A stretch of 57,461 bases of DNA from an uncultured bacterium (GTDB taxonomy: Bacteria; Vulcanimicrobiota; Vulcanimicrobiia; Vulcanimicrobiales; Vulcanimicrobiaceae), in the NCBI GenBank assembly GCA_903829325.1, contig CAIKPM010000060.1:1-57461 (forward strand), given 5' to 3'. This document shows, piece after piece, positions 38,501 through 46,565 of this stretch (the stretch's first letter is position 1; each line of letters begins with the position of its first letter). Both the position numbers and the translations under genes were made by a program. The notes under the pieces were generated by a model. That model saw only the letters and a program-made list of their open reading frames with translations. It made no database searches and was not told the origin of the DNA.

Positions 38501-38711
38501 CTAACGAAGGTACCGTGAGCGGTTCAAGGTAGACCGCATCAGCCACGCCGGGATCAGTCATGATCGTCGCGGGATTCGAGTTGACGAGAACGACCGTGTG
38601 GCCTTCTTCTTTTAGCGCGCGGCAAGCTTGCACTCCCGCGTAATCGAATTCGGCAGCCTGACCTATCACAATAGGACCAGATCCGATAACCAGGATTTTT
38701 CGCAAGGCCAT
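35517..38711 (-). CDS. carB: Carbamoyl phosphate synthase large subunit
   Basis: CarB makes carbamoyl phosphate from bicarbonate, ammonia (delivered by CarA) and two ATP, for arginine and pyrimidine synthesis. The two ATP-grasp halves are complete: [21 protein letters not shown] at the start and a matching [19 protein letters not shown] near residue 555, with the [20 protein letters not shown] region in the second. The C-terminal allosteric MGS-like domain is present. ATG 38711 fits family alignment (1064 residues), although GTG and TTG starts just upstream have a better AGAGG site. carA is not in the window. Confidence 0.97.
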   Translation of the reverse strand: MALRKILVIGSGPIVIGQAAEFDYAGVQACRALKEEGHTVVLVNSNPATIMTDPGVADAVYLEPLTVPSLEAIIARERPDALLPTLGGQTGLNLAVELFEGGVLERYQVELLGTPVDTITLAEDRARFKEAMIAIGEPVPDSVIVTEVDAGVSFAQKVGYPLVVRPAFTLGGTGGGVVYNESELRETLSAGLAASIIHQALVETSLLGWKEVEYEVLRDKADNCIIVCNMENIDPVGVHTGDSIVVAPSQTLSDEEFQMLRTSSINVIRALKVQGGCNIQFALHPHRSEYRIIEVNPRVSRSSALASKATGYPIAKISTKIALGYTLDQILNPVTGVTTAAYEPTLDYVVVKFPRFPFDKFPRADVRLGTQMKSTGEAMGIGRTLQAALMKAVRGLDLGRETLGDNPVAQWSDDALEGVLVQPTHERFFAVAEALRRGKDVAALAELSSIDPFWLWEIAELVALEERLKTGQATPADVQQACQCGYSRRGIAQLQGLPENRSLDSLAPAAFRMVDTAAAEFPARSPYYYLSYGEADEMRVPPREAVVVVGSGPIRIGQGIEFDYSCVHAAWALDAAGFAPVVVNNNPETVSTDFDVSDVLIFEPPGADEVQAAYEATGARGVMLSFGGQTAINLADQLADRGVRIIGSDRRSLAMAEDRGKFDAALTRLGVARPEGYAALSFRKAREIARELGFPVLVRPSFVLGGRGMEVIYNEGQLASYAESAPPIRPEAPLLVDKYLRGLEVEVDAVFDGHDILIPGIFEHIERAGIHSGDSISVYPTQTIDQAMEQRILTVTRAIAEELEIRGLINIQFVIHEGTLYIIEANPRASRTVPIISKATGINLVAAATRVALGEKLKDLPYGTGLAPKAPFVVVKVPVFSFAKMRGVETILGPEMKSTGEVLGIDATFGGALRKGFIGAGIRLPAEGARVLVSISDEEKLDAVPTMRRYAALGFTLIATPGTRRVLEEAGIPSEAVNKIQAGSPHVLDLLIGRQVDLVINNASGRREISDNYKIRRAAVEAGVACLTSLDTAQALVGALEATAGPPCPLQEYDMPGFAVQAPG

Positions 38712-38754
38712 ATTAGCGGGCTGTTCTACTCCGAGCAACTCCACTTCCTCTGCT

Positions 38755-39399
38755 TCACGGTGCCAGCCTCTGCCGCGTCCAGGTCGTATCCTCCGCAGCA
38801 CGAGTGTACGTCAGGCGATCGTGGAGGCGATTGCGGCGCCCCTGCCAGAATTCGAAGTGCTCGGGCACCACGCGGTATCCCCCCCAGTGTGCTGGACGGG
38901 GCACATCATCCGGAAAACGCGCGCTGGCAGCTTCGAGTGCGCTTTCGAGATCAGCACGCTGAGCGATCGGCTGGCTTTGTGGAGAGGCCCACGCGCTCAG
39001 GCGATGGCCGCGCGGACGACGCGCAAAATACGCGTCGGATTCGACCGCGCTGAGCCGCTGCGCTCGACCCTCGATCCGAACTTCGCGCTCGAGCGGCGGC
39101 CAATAGAACAAGAGTGCGCTCTGGGGCGTCGACGCCAGCTCCTGGCCTTTGCGACTCTCATAATTGGTAAAAAAGACAAAGCCGCGTTCGTCAAAGCCGC
39201 GCAAGAGCACAATCCGCGCGGACGGCTGCCCATCCGGACTGACGGTCGCCACCGTCATCGCGCTAGGCTCCATCAAGCTCGGTTCATTGCGCGCATCTTC
39301 AAACCACTGCGAAAATTGCTCAAAGGGGTCCTCGAGAGCGTGGGTTTCGTCCAACGCATCGCGCTCGTAACTCACGCGTAGATCCGCAATATCACTCAT
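38755..39399 (-). CDS. pdxH: Pyridoxamine 5'-phosphate oxidase
   Basis: This FMN enzyme oxidises pyridoxine or pyridoxamine phosphate to pyridoxal phosphate. The family motifs are [21 protein letters not shown] (split) near residue 64, [17 protein letters not shown] near 90, and the C-terminal [16 protein letters not shown]. The ATG at 39399 has GGGAGG upstream and overlaps the vWA gene stop as ATGA, giving 214 residues, the normal length. It ends 43 bases before carB. There is no functional link to its neighbours other than cotranscription. Confidence 0.95.
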   Translation of the reverse strand: MSDIADLRVSYERDALDETHALEDPFEQFSQWFEDARNEPSLMEPSAMTVATVSPDGQPSARIVLLRGFDERGFVFFTNYESRKGQELASTPQSALLFYWPPLEREVRIEGRAQRLSAVESDAYFARRPRGHRLSAWASPQSQPIAQRADLESALEAASARFPDDVPRPAHWGGYRVVPEHFEFWQGRRNRLHDRLTYTRAAEDTTWTRQRLAP

Positions 39400-40322
39400 A
39401 GCGGTACCCTCCCAAAGGCCAACGCCAAAATCCATGTCAGTAGCAAGGCTAGCGCCGAAAAAACCATCGCAGGCATCGCTAGCTTGATCGACTGCGCTTC
39501 CCACGTTGTTTCACGAGCGAGCTGAAGAAACGCATTCGCGATTTGAGCCGCATCACTCACAGCGACGAACGCACCACCGGTTGTTTCAGCATAGCCGCGC
39601 AACGCATCGGGATCGGCATCCGCGGCTTCATCGGTCCCGGGAATCAGTTGACCACTCTGACTCGTTCCAATTCCGACCGTATAGAGGACAATATGGTGCG
39701 TCGCGAGCTCTTGAGCCGCTTCGCTTGGATCCGAACCACGATTGTTTACACCATCGGTTAAAAGCACGATCGCCCGACGACCGCGCGCAGGCAGCATCTG
39801 TTCCGCAAGCACGAGAGCATCCCCGATCGCGGTCGCCCCATTCGGCGCCGGAATCCGCTCAAGCGCTTGGTCCACCACATTCGGCTCAGGTTCTGGGGTA
39901 AGGAGCACATTCGCATTGCTTGCGAAGCTCACCACCCCGACCCGGACTCCCTGCGGCAAATGATGCACGAACAAATGAGCAGCTTGGACGGCCGCGCTGG
40001 CCCGCGTAGGACTGATGTCACGAGTTGCCATTGACCCCGAAGTATCGATGCACACCACCACGCTTCCATCATGCTGGGGCAACCGCAGCGTGACGCTCGG
40101 TCCGGCCAAGGCAAAAGTCGCAACGGCAACAGCGAGCAAAGGCAGCAACAACAAGCAGCGCTCGAGCAACACATTGCGTCCGAACACGCTACTTGCGAAC
40201 GCTAGTGAGGTGTAGGTGAACGCATTCGCCCGCTGACGCTGGCGCAACCAGGAACTCAAACGCCAGAAACCCCAGACGGTGAAGGGGAGCAAGAGCAATG
40301 CTAAGGGATAGGTGAAGGTCAT
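39396..40322 (-). CDS. von Willebrand factor A domain membrane protein (BatA-like)
   Basis: The protein has two N-terminal membrane segments (about 5-22 and 53-73), a vWA domain with a complete MIDAS start DTSGSM at residues 93-98, and a C-terminal membrane segment near 287-306. This is the BatA/BatB layout. Such proteins are found next to MoxR ATPases and DUF58 proteins and are thought to act with them as metal-dependent adhesion or chaperone complexes. ATG 40322 overlaps the DUF58 gene stop by four bases and has GGTGG upstream. Confidence 0.88.
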   Translation of the reverse strand: MTFTYPLALLLLPFTVWGFWRLSSWLRQRQRANAFTYTSLAFASSVFGRNVLLERCLLLLPLLAVAVATFALAGPSVTLRLPQHDGSVVVCIDTSGSMATRDISPTRASAAVQAAHLFVHHLPQGVRVGVVSFASNANVLLTPEPEPNVVDQALERIPAPNGATAIGDALVLAEQMLPARGRRAIVLLTDGVNNRGSDPSEAAQELATHHIVLYTVGIGTSQSGQLIPGTDEAADADPDALRGYAETTGGAFVAVSDAAQIANAFLQLARETTWEAQSIKLAMPAMVFSALALLLTWILALAFGRVPL

Positions 40323-41107
40323 GGCTGCCACCGTGAAGGCACGAAAGCCGCCCGCAAGGCGGCCTCCGGATCACCGTCGAGTAGCCCCCAGCGCCATCCT
40401 GCCGCAGTAAAGCGCGCCTCAAGTTCTGCCTCTCGGGCTTGCACTGCCGCAACATACTTTTGCGCAGCCTGCGTATCGATAAACACCACGCGTTGAGAGC
40501 CATTTTCGCTATCTTCCAAACGCACCAAGCCACGCAGCGGCAGACCCGCATGCCAGGGATCGCGAGCGAGAAGAAAGGTACAATCATGCCGCGCACCCAG
40601 CACCATCACGGCTTCAGGATCAAGGGTCGCATGCATATCGCTGATCACTAACAGGGCACTCCCGGGCGGCAAAATGGCGGTGGCAGTCCGAAGCGCCGCA
40701 GCCAGCTCAGGCGTGGGGCAGCTCGTATGGATAGAAGGCGCGAGTTCGGCTGAACCAATCCGCAGACAGCGGTCACCCGTCTGCGCACAAGAGTACCAAA
40801 TGTGCATACTCGCTTGAGCTTCGACCAAGCGCGAACGTTCACGGCCAAGATGCATAGAGGCGGAATCATCGACGATTACCGCAAGGATGAGAGCATGTTC
40901 TTCCAGCACTACACGAGTCTGCAAAGACCCGGCTCGCGCTGTTGCCGCCCAATCGATTCGCCGAGGATCATCACCGCTCACGTACGAGCGTAACTCAGCG
41001 AATTCGTATCCATCGCCACGGCGCCGAGACGTACCGCTTTGTCCTCCTACGGTTGGACGTCGGCCTCCCCGTAAAAGTGCCTGCCGGATTAGTTCGGATG
41101 TAATCAT
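40319..41107 (-). CDS. DUF58 domain protein
   Basis: The protein shows the DUF58 signature: SRRRGDGYEFAELRSYVSGDDPRRIDW near residues 28-54 (in parts), then VIVDDSASM, a vWA-like strand. DUF58 proteins are almost always encoded with MoxR ATPases and vWA proteins; their biochemistry is unsettled. At 262 residues it lacks the long N-terminal membrane region of many relatives. No good ribosome-binding site precedes the ATG at 41107. The cognate moxR lies 1.1 kb upstream, beyond an opposite-strand gene. Confidence 0.88.
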   Translation of the reverse strand: MITSELIRQALLRGGRRPTVGGQSGTSRRRGDGYEFAELRSYVSGDDPRRIDWAATARAGSLQTRVVLEEHALILAVIVDDSASMHLGRERSRLVEAQASMHIWYSCAQTGDRCLRIGSAELAPSIHTSCPTPELAAALRTATAILPPGSALLVISDMHATLDPEAVMVLGARHDCTFLLARDPWHAGLPLRGLVRLEDSENGSQRVVFIDTQAAQKYVAAVQAREAELEARFTAAGWRWGLLDGDPEAALRAAFVPSRWQP

Positions 41108-41176
41108 GAACTATCTGCGCGTTGGTCTCATCCTTGGCCGGAACCTCTCGCCGAAATGGTGTAAGTCAAAAGCGAA

Positions 41177-42226
41177 ATGAACCGCACGAATCTTGCACGC
41201 CTCGAACCAACGCCCCACGCTGTTCTCTCGGTGGCTGATCCAGCCAAGGTCGTCACGACAACGGGAGAAGTCCTTGGAGCCCTGGACCTCGACCATCTTT
41301 GTAACCTGCTGATCCGTAGCGAGCGCTCACTGTCGCTCGTGAATCGGCGCGCCTTCTCGGCTGCGCTCGCTGACGTACCAGCGATACCCAATCAAGCCTT
41401 GCGACCGGCTCCTCCCTTTGCTGAAGCCGTAGCCGCTGCTCGTGAAGATGGCAAGCTCCTCGAACGGACACGCCTGTTTCTCGCGCAGAACCCGCGTGCG
41501 CTCGAAGAGCTCACACCCGAACTCACGATCGCTTTGTTGCGTCACTTCGACCCCTCGATGCGCATGCGTCCCTCTGTCTTATCACGCAGCTTCGTTGCCT
41601 TGGGCATTGCCGGGGCGCTTGCCGCAGCCATCGTGCTCCTGACTAGCCAGCACTTTCACTCTCCAGCGCATCTTGCAAGCCAAGCAGCTCCCAAAGCGCA
41701 GGCTTATCAACACGCGGCGCTGCCAAACCAGAACATCGCACATCACTCCGCACCACCAGTAACCCAGCGTGCGCGCTATGAAAACGAAGTTGCGGTGATT
41801 CCGCGCGCGACCGTGGCAACTGCGCGTGTACCGGTGGCTCCTGCGGTATCACTGGTGCAACCCGCTAGCCAAGCTCCGGTCGCGGTAGTGCATCCAGTCG
41901 CGCAACATTTTCATCACCGCTGGCATCGGCATGCAGCCCTTCTTCCGACGCAACTCCACCCGCAGAACGTCCAATCGGTTACCGTTGCCAAAGCCGCTCC
42001 GCCGGTGAATCCGTTGCAGACAAATGCGAATGCCACCGCCTTGGTCCTACGGAGCATCGTAGCACAAGAACCCGACAGCACCGTTGAATGGATCCGCGCC
42101 AGCAAAACCAGTGATCGCGTCATAACGGTCACCGCTCGGGTCGCACATAATGGCACCGTCGCAAAGCAGAGCTATCGGCTCTGGAACACCAACGGCCAGC
42201 TCACGGTACTGGGACACTCGCAATAA
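41177..42226 (+). CDS. Single-pass membrane protein of unknown function
   Basis: I do not recognise this 349-residue protein. The N-terminal 135 residues are probably cytoplasmic. One membrane segment lies at about 138-157. Then comes a His/Ala/Pro/Gln-rich linker (160-270), and a C-terminal globular part of some 70 residues (AQEPDSTVEWIRASK and VITVTARV) that may be a small beta domain. It is transcribed against its neighbours, between DUF58 and MoxR genes, and overlaps the end of moxR by 26 bases. The upstream spacer is only 69 bases and no clear promoter or ribosome-binding site is visible. Confidence 0.7.
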   Translation: MNRTNLARLEPTPHAVLSVADPAKVVTTTGEVLGALDLDHLCNLLIRSERSLSLVNRRAFSAALADVPAIPNQALRPAPPFAEAVAAAREDGKLLERTRLFLAQNPRALEELTPELTIALLRHFDPSMRMRPSVLSRSFVALGIAGALAAAIVLLTSQHFHSPAHLASQAAPKAQAYQHAALPNQNIAHHSAPPVTQRARYENEVAVIPRATVATARVPVAPAVSLVQPASQAPVAVVHPVAQHFHHRWHRHAALLPTQLHPQNVQSVTVAKAAPPVNPLQTNANATALVLRSIVAQEPDSTVEWIRASKTSDRVITVTARVAHNGTVAKQSYRLWNTNGQLTVLGHSQ

Positions 42227-43133
42227 GTTCATCAACGATCGCACCGATGGCAATTTGATCGGTCACGGTGCGATAGTTGAAGACCAAGCGGTGCCCGAGA
42301 ACGACGCGCGCCAACGAGCGAACGTCGTCGGGTAGGACGTAGTCCCGACCTTCGAGCAGAGCACGAGCCCGCGCGAGGCTGGCGAGCGCCAGCGTTGCAC
42401 GGGGGCTCGCCCCACGGTCAAGATAGCGGTGCTTGACTCTGGTCGCCAAAACGATATTCACAATGTATGCCTTGATTTTTTCGTCAAGGAAAATTGCGCG
42501 TGCTTCTTTCCGCCAGGCAAGCACGTCTTCCATTGTGACGACATTCGTTGGGAGAGGCGGCTCGCCACCCGCAAACCGTTCGAGGATAACCAGCTCCTCA
42601 GCATGAGAGGGATAATCCACAATGACATTGAGCAAAAAACGATCCATCTGCGCCTGCGGTAAGGCATAGGTGCCATCGATATCGAGCGGATTCATCGTCG
42701 CCATCACGACAAACGGATCGGGCAACGCGAAGCTCGTTGGACCGATCGTGACTTGACGCTCTTGCATCGCCTCGAGCAGCGCAGATTGGACTTTAGCCGG
42801 TGCTCGGTTAATTTCATCAGCCAAGAGCACATTCGCAAAAATTGGCCCCAAGGCAACGGAAAACTCTCCGCTCTTCTGATCGAAGATGCGCGTACCGACC
42901 ACGTCGCTCGGTAAAAGATCGGGGGTAAACTGCACTCGCTGAAAGCGCCCGCCAATGGCAGCGGCCAAGGCTCGGCACGCCAAGGTCTTCGCCAAGCCCG
43001 GTGGCCCTTCGAGCAGAACATGGCCTCCCGCGATGACCGCTAGCAGCAGGCCTTCGACGACGCCAACCTGGCCCACAATCGTACTGCGAATCGATCTCGC
43101 AAGCTGCGCTGGGGGGGTAACGAAAGGGGGCAT
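42201..43133 (-). CDS. MoxR-family AAA+ ATPase
   Basis: Walker A GPPGLAKT lies at residues 43-50, Walker B LLADEINRAP near 107, the MoxR helix insert motif ALLEAMQERQVTIG follows, and sensor 1 is VMATMNPLD. MoxR proteins act as chaperones that activate or insert cofactors in partner proteins, usually with vWA proteins. ATG 43133 overlaps the stop of the upstream BatD-like gene as TAATG; 310 residues is typical. Its 3' end overlaps the converging gene at 41177-42226. Confidence 0.93.
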   Translation of the reverse strand: MPPFVTPPAQLARSIRSTIVGQVGVVEGLLLAVIAGGHVLLEGPPGLAKTLACRALAAAIGGRFQRVQFTPDLLPSDVVGTRIFDQKSGEFSVALGPIFANVLLADEINRAPAKVQSALLEAMQERQVTIGPTSFALPDPFVVMATMNPLDIDGTYALPQAQMDRFLLNVIVDYPSHAEELVILERFAGGEPPLPTNVVTMEDVLAWRKEARAIFLDEKIKAYIVNIVLATRVKHRYLDRGASPRATLALASLARARALLEGRDYVLPDDVRSLARVVLGHRLVFNYRTVTDQIAIGAIVDELIASVPVP

Positions 43134-44020
43134 TATTCCTCCAACAAGGTGCAAGCACGCTCAAAATACGGCAGGGCTTCGAGGATCGCAGCGGGACGTT
43201 GGCTGACCTCAATAAACACGGCGCGCTCTGCGGCGCGCAGCGCTTGTTCCCAAGTAGCCCGACCTGGTTCCGGAATACGATTGAGAACATCTTCAAGCGT
43301 TTCCGCCTCTTGGGCGCCCACAATCGCTCGCAGGGCAAGACGCACTTCTTCTGCCTGGGCGATACTCGGCGCACGTTCCAACAGGGTGACCGCCTGGCGC
43401 AAACGCTGAGCTGGTGCAAGCTGGCCTAGCTCGTAAGACCGCGTCGGTGCTGGCGCAGATTCGCTCAGCTCTGCTGGCGACGGCTTGCGAAAATGGCGTA
43501 GCGTCCGTAGGGCCAGCCAACCGGCAAGGATCAGTGCACCAACGCCCGCCACGCCAGCAAGCAGCATCTCCCACCACCATCGACTTGGTAGCAGATCGCT
43601 TGGTGCGCGGGTTCTGGGCAGCACATGAACCACAAGGCTCTCCGTCGAGCTAAAACGGCTCGGGCGTTGCTCTGGGTCCTGAGTATTAAACGCGTCAATA
43701 CTCACCGGAGGAATACTGATCGTGCCCGCATCGTTTGCTTGGAGCGTCAGGGTTTCATTATATTCGGTGCCAGCGTGTCGCCCGGGGGTAAGATGGCGTT
43801 CGTCGCTGAGCTCGGTGAAGGCGACCAGATCAGGCAAGGTCAGATTATCGAGGCGGCTGATCCGTTGGTGGATATGCGCATGAATCTTCAAATGAAACGG
43901 TTGGCCGACGGTGACGGTCGCACGATCCAGGCTCATCGTCAACACGGAAATAGCCAAATGTTGTAGCACGCCGCCGGCTTCGGTACAAATAAAAAGGCGG
44001 CCTTTCCAAAAAGCCGCCAC
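43133..44020 (-). CDS. BatD-like membrane protein next to moxR
   Basis: Residues 20-135 form a beta-rich domain with the BatD-type pattern SLDRATVTVGQPFHLKI. A membrane segment lies at about 149-171. The cytoplasmic C-terminal 110 residues are helical and Ala/Glu-rich. No classical signal peptide is seen, which is odd for an extracytoplasmic domain. The start is uncertain: the GTG at 44020 lies 6 bases after a perfect TATAAT (44031-44026), suggesting a leaderless message, yet a terminator-like hairpin overlaps codons 1-10. Later starts (GTG 43969, ATG 43936) lack ribosome-binding sites. Confidence 0.7.
   Translation of the reverse strand: MAAFWKGRLFICTEAGGVLQHLAISVLTMSLDRATVTVGQPFHLKIHAHIHQRISRLDNLTLPDLVAFTELSDERHLTPGRHAGTEYNETLTLQANDAGTISIPPVSIDAFNTQDPEQRPSRFSSTESLVVHVLPRTRAPSDLLPSRWWWEMLLAGVAGVGALILAGWLALRTLRHFRKPSPAELSESAPAPTRSYELGQLAPAQRLRQAVTLLERAPSIAQAEEVRLALRAIVGAQEAETLEDVLNRIPEPGRATWEQALRAAERAVFIEVSQRPAAILEALPYFERACTLLEE
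43990..44018 (-). terminator. Rho-independent terminator-like hairpin
   Basis: On the minus strand GGCGGC (44018-44013) and GCCGCC (44001-43996) flank an 11-base loop and are followed by TTTTTATTTG. It is the first terminator downstream of the tRNA-Arg gene on that strand, 330 bases on. It also overlaps the first codons of the longest reading frame of the BatD-like gene, so it may end read-through just at that gene's promoter. Confidence 0.65.
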
Positions 44021-44348
44021 GGGGCATTATACAAATAGATCGGTTAAATAAAGTGTGTCTGTGGTCGATACAGTATTGAGAGGCCGATATAAAGAGCGTC
44101 AATTGTGCCCCGGACGGTGGCAGGTTTTAAGAGCGGTATTCGGTGCGAACGAATGCCGTTTTTCAGTTTTGTAAACACATCCATGTTTTAACTTATCGAT
44201 CACGCTACCGTGATCTCGCTCCCTCTTTACAAAGTATAGTTTCTTAACATGTGGAGCGCATAGTTGAAATGTACAAAAATTATCGTTTTTGCCCTTTCCA
44301 AAACCAAACTTCGTGACACGGGGTCGGAACTAGGCCCAAAACGAGGGG
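44021..44348. other. Structured 328-base spacer without recognised gene
   Basis: No coding potential is apparent. Contents: TATAAT on the minus strand at 44031-44026 directly before the BatD-like frame; a plus-strand terminator at 44133-44163; and a perfect 7-base hairpin GATCACG-CTAC-CGTGATC at 44198-44215. A small RNA gene on the plus strand ending at 44163 is possible, but I found no -35/-10 pair for it. I do not recognise 6S, SRP, tmRNA or RNase P motifs. Confidence 0.5.
44133..44163 (+). terminator. Orphan plus-strand Rho-independent terminator
   Basis: CGGTATTCG and CGAATGCCG pair over nine positions, with one G-U wobble, around a 7-base loop, and TTTTT follows at 44159-44163. No plus-strand gene ends within 1.9 kb upstream: the nearest plus gene stops at 42226. 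It may end an unannotated RNA. Confidence 0.65.
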
Positions 44349-44424
44349 TGGTGCGCTCGGGCAGATTCGAACTGCCTCCTCGGCCTTAGGAGTGCCTTGC
44401 TCTATCCAATTGAGCTACGAGCGC
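44349..44424 (-). tRNA. tRNA-Arg, anticodon CCT
   Basis: A full 76-base cloverleaf: acceptor GCGCTCG/CGAGCGC, D-stem GCTC/GAGC, T-arm GGCAG-TTCGAAT-CTGCC and an encoded 3' CCA after discriminator A. The anticodon loop CTCCTAA gives CCT, reading the rare arginine codon AGG. The anticodon stem AGGCA/GGCCG is weak: only the three middle pairs are Watson-Crick, with A-G oppositions at both ends. It has its own promoter (44439-44467). Confidence 0.9.
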
Positions 44425-44438
44425 ATGTCTTGAACGTG

Positions 44439-44467
44439 ATTGTACAGGGTCAACCCCGCTTCGACAA
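44439..44467 (-). promoter_or_regulatory. Promoter of the tRNA-Arg gene
   Basis: TTGTCG (44467-44462) and TACAAT (44444-44439) are 17 bases apart on the minus strand. The predicted start lies about 8 bases before the mature tRNA 5' end at 44424. It lies just downstream of the small exported protein gene that ends at 44518. Confidence 0.7.
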
Positions 44468-44517
44468 GATCATGCTCAATGCCGATCAACACGGTCTCGC
44501 CCGCAACGGAAAAGGGC

Positions 44518-44889
44518 CTACACCCACGCTCGTGGGTGGGGGCGAGAATGTAAGTGGAGTTCGAGCGGGCGGAGGTGGAGGATGCGGGATGGGACCGTGC
44601 GGGTGTCGGCTTCGATATCAACGTGCATGCCAAGGTGTAGGCGTCGCAAAGTATGCCGGGTCAAGCTGCACTCGATAATCCTAGGGCCCGCGGTTTCAGT
44701 CGGGCCACGAGAAATGCGGACAGTGCTATGCCGCAAGTCAATCGCCAACACCTCACCCACAAACCACATCTCATACCCATGCTCGCTCGCTACCGCAGTA
44801 TCGCGGGGGACAAACACGAACAACAGGGCCGCAATCAGGCTAGCGGAACACAGCTTGAAGAAGCTAGCCAGCCACGAGCGCGGCGTCAT
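44518..44889 (-). CDS. Small exported protein of unknown function
   Basis: This 123-residue protein has an N-terminal signal peptide or anchor (hydrophobic 9-28, possible cleavage after AVA at about 34). A compact beta-rich remainder contains FVGEVLAIDLRHSTVRI and MHVDIEADTRTV, resembling small OB- or DUF5666-like domains, but I cannot assign a family. The tail is His/Pro/Arg-rich. Its ATG overlaps the LCP gene stop as ATGA, so it may work in the same envelope process. Confidence 0.65.
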   Translation of the reverse strand: MTPRSWLASFFKLCSASLIAALLFVFVPRDTAVASEHGYEMWFVGEVLAIDLRHSTVRISRGPTETAGPRIIECSLTRHTLRRLHLGMHVDIEADTRTVPSRILHLRPLELHLHSRPHPRAWV

Positions 44890-46196
44890 GGTGCTCCGAG
44901 CATGTCTTTTCCGACAACTACCGTCACATCAGCCTGATTGGCCGCCGCATCGCCCGGCAAACTGCTCGCGAGAATACTGGCTGAAGCACCACTTTCGCCC
45001 AGCGCATTTTTGACTTGCTGCGGAAGCGCAAGATCTTGAGCAGCCGTGTGAATCTCTGTCACCGAAAAATCTGAACGCGGTGCATTGCGCAACTCAGAGA
45101 TCGTGAAACCCTTCGCGCGCAGCTTTCCGCCAATACGCGCAGCTAAACCGGGAATTGCCGTGCCGTTCTCAACACAAACACGAATCGCGTGGGTCTGGGT
45201 CTCATCGGTATCACTCAACAAGGTCGCGACTAATTGCTGTTTCGCCTTTTCATCGGGAATCAACGAATCACCATAATCGGGTAGCATAACCGTATCGACA
45301 TAAGGAACTTGGGCCATCCGCATATCTTGTGGCCGCAGATGAGCAAAACTCATCGCTAAGGCTAATTCTTCTTGAGTGGTCAAATTCGTATCTACATCAT
45401 GCCGAGCAACATCAACCAAATTCTGCAAATGCAAGAATGTATTGAATTGATTACGCTCGATTTTATCGACTAACGCATGCATGATCTGCTGCTGACGCAT
45501 AATACGGCACGGATCGCTGCACCAATCGTGACGAAAGCGCGCATAACCAACTGCATGGTCGCCATCGAGATGTTGGAGGCCGGGCTTGAGGTGGACGTGC
45601 AAGTGACCCCAGTTATCATCATAATCGAGTGGCCCATTCGCCCCCTGGCCGCGTAAGGCATCAGAATTTTTTACTGTCACATCAATACCGCCAAACGCAT
45701 TAATCAAATCTTTCGCAGTATTAATACGCAGTACAATATATCTATCGAATGGCGCAATCCCTAACCATTTGGCAACAACCGCTTCCGACTCACGAACTCC
45801 GCCATCCGACTGCGCTTGGTTAATCTTTGCTTGCTGGCCGTTGGGCAATGTCGCAACCATGTCGCGCGGGATTGAGACTTCGGCAATACGATGATTCGGA
45901 AGATCCAAATTCATCGCCATTAAAATATCGCTGCGTGCTGATTTTGAGGTCTCTTGATCTAAAGCATCGTAGTCGTAATCAAGACCCACCAATAATATAC
46001 GAAGGTGCGATTTTCCAAACACGCTTTGCGCCGAAGGAATAAATATGCGATTGAGCGCTTGGATTGGCGCTTGGAGCGCCAAGGTCAAACTCTGCATTGG
46101 CACTGAGCGAAAACCCAGCACGATACCCGCAATGCCACAACCAATCAACACCGCTAGAACACCGAGGCGAGAAAGCAAGAAACGCACCTTACGCAT
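44886..46196 (-). CDS. LytR-CpsA-Psr (LCP) family protein with LytR C-terminal domain
   Basis: LCP enzymes transfer polymers from undecaprenyl carriers to peptidoglycan or other acceptors outside the cell. A membrane anchor lies at residues 5-28. The LCP domain shows ILLVGLD, ARSDILMAMNLD, VSIPRDM with catalytic Arg, FGGIDVTV, YARFRHDW and RQQQIM. The last 100 residues match the LytR_C domain (AIRVCVENGTAIPGLAARIGGKLRAKGF in part). I chose ATG 46196, with AGGA 8 bases upstream, over the ATG at 46205 that abuts AGG. It lies 10 bases after the ClpS-like gene. Confidence 0.92.
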   Translation of the reverse strand: MRKVRFLLSRLGVLAVLIGCGIAGIVLGFRSVPMQSLTLALQAPIQALNRIFIPSAQSVFGKSHLRILLVGLDYDYDALDQETSKSARSDILMAMNLDLPNHRIAEVSIPRDMVATLPNGQQAKINQAQSDGGVRESEAVVAKWLGIAPFDRYIVLRINTAKDLINAFGGIDVTVKNSDALRGQGANGPLDYDDNWGHLHVHLKPGLQHLDGDHAVGYARFRHDWCSDPCRIMRQQQIMHALVDKIERNQFNTFLHLQNLVDVARHDVDTNLTTQEELALAMSFAHLRPQDMRMAQVPYVDTVMLPDYGDSLIPDEKAKQQLVATLLSDTDETQTHAIRVCVENGTAIPGLAARIGGKLRAKGFTISELRNAPRSDFSVTEIHTAAQDLALPQQVKNALGESGASASILASSLPGDAAANQADVTVVVGKDMLGAP

Positions 46197-46206
46197 ATTC
46201 TTCATC

Positions 46207-46503
46207 CTAGGCAGGCTCCACAGAAGTTTTCAGCGTCGTCCCGCTCGCACTTACGATTTCCGTCCGCAGGCGGGCAGCATAGAGCTCAGCCATGTCGAGG
46301 GAAGCCGTGGCGACCACCCCGCGTCCAAAAAAATCAATCTCTTTGGCCTTTAATTCGGCATCACGCGCACCCAGCCCCAGAATCCGCACGAGCCCCGACG
46401 CAACATCGTCAAAGGTGTGACAACTGCAATTATGCACCACGGTGTTATAAAGCGGCGCAGTATCATCGCTGGTCGTCGTTTTATCATCAAGTACTGTCTG
46501 CAT
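46207..46503 (-). CDS. clpS: ClpS-like protease adaptor
   Basis: ClpS hands N-degron substrates to the ClpAP or ClpCP protease. The 98-residue protein matches the ClpS core: YNTVVHN, then TFDDVASGLVRILGLGARDAELKAKEID, GRGVVATASLDMAELYAARL and a final strand. The usual Asn-Asp pair of the binding pocket is replaced by Asn-Cys, followed by Ser-Cys-His, so binding preference may differ. ATG 46503 is the likely start. The assignment rests on motif pattern only. It is followed 10 bases later by the LCP gene and diverges from the adenosyltransferase gene. Confidence 0.72.
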   Translation of the reverse strand: MQTVLDDKTTTSDDTAPLYNTVVHNCSCHTFDDVASGLVRILGLGARDAELKAKEIDFFGRGVVATASLDMAELYAARLRTEIVSASGTTLKTSVEPA

Positions 46504-46565
46504 ACAACTGCTTGATCTGCACAAGCTCGAGGGTTTCCTTCGCTCAATACGGTAAGCGTTGCGCT

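Noticed and set aside
42817-43419. Minus-strand open frame of 200 codons across the moxR/BatD junction
   Set aside because: Same strand as the real genes but another frame, with no family pattern; both real frames have clear motifs.
44198-44215. Hairpin GATCACG-CTAC-CGTGATC as a terminator
   Set aside because: No T-tract follows on either strand; it is recorded only as part of the structured spacer.
46207-46524. The gene before the LCP gene as the ribosome-silencing factor RsfS
   Set aside because: That would fit the genomic habit of LCP genes next to rsfS, but the sequence lacks the RsfS pattern and matches the ClpS core instead.
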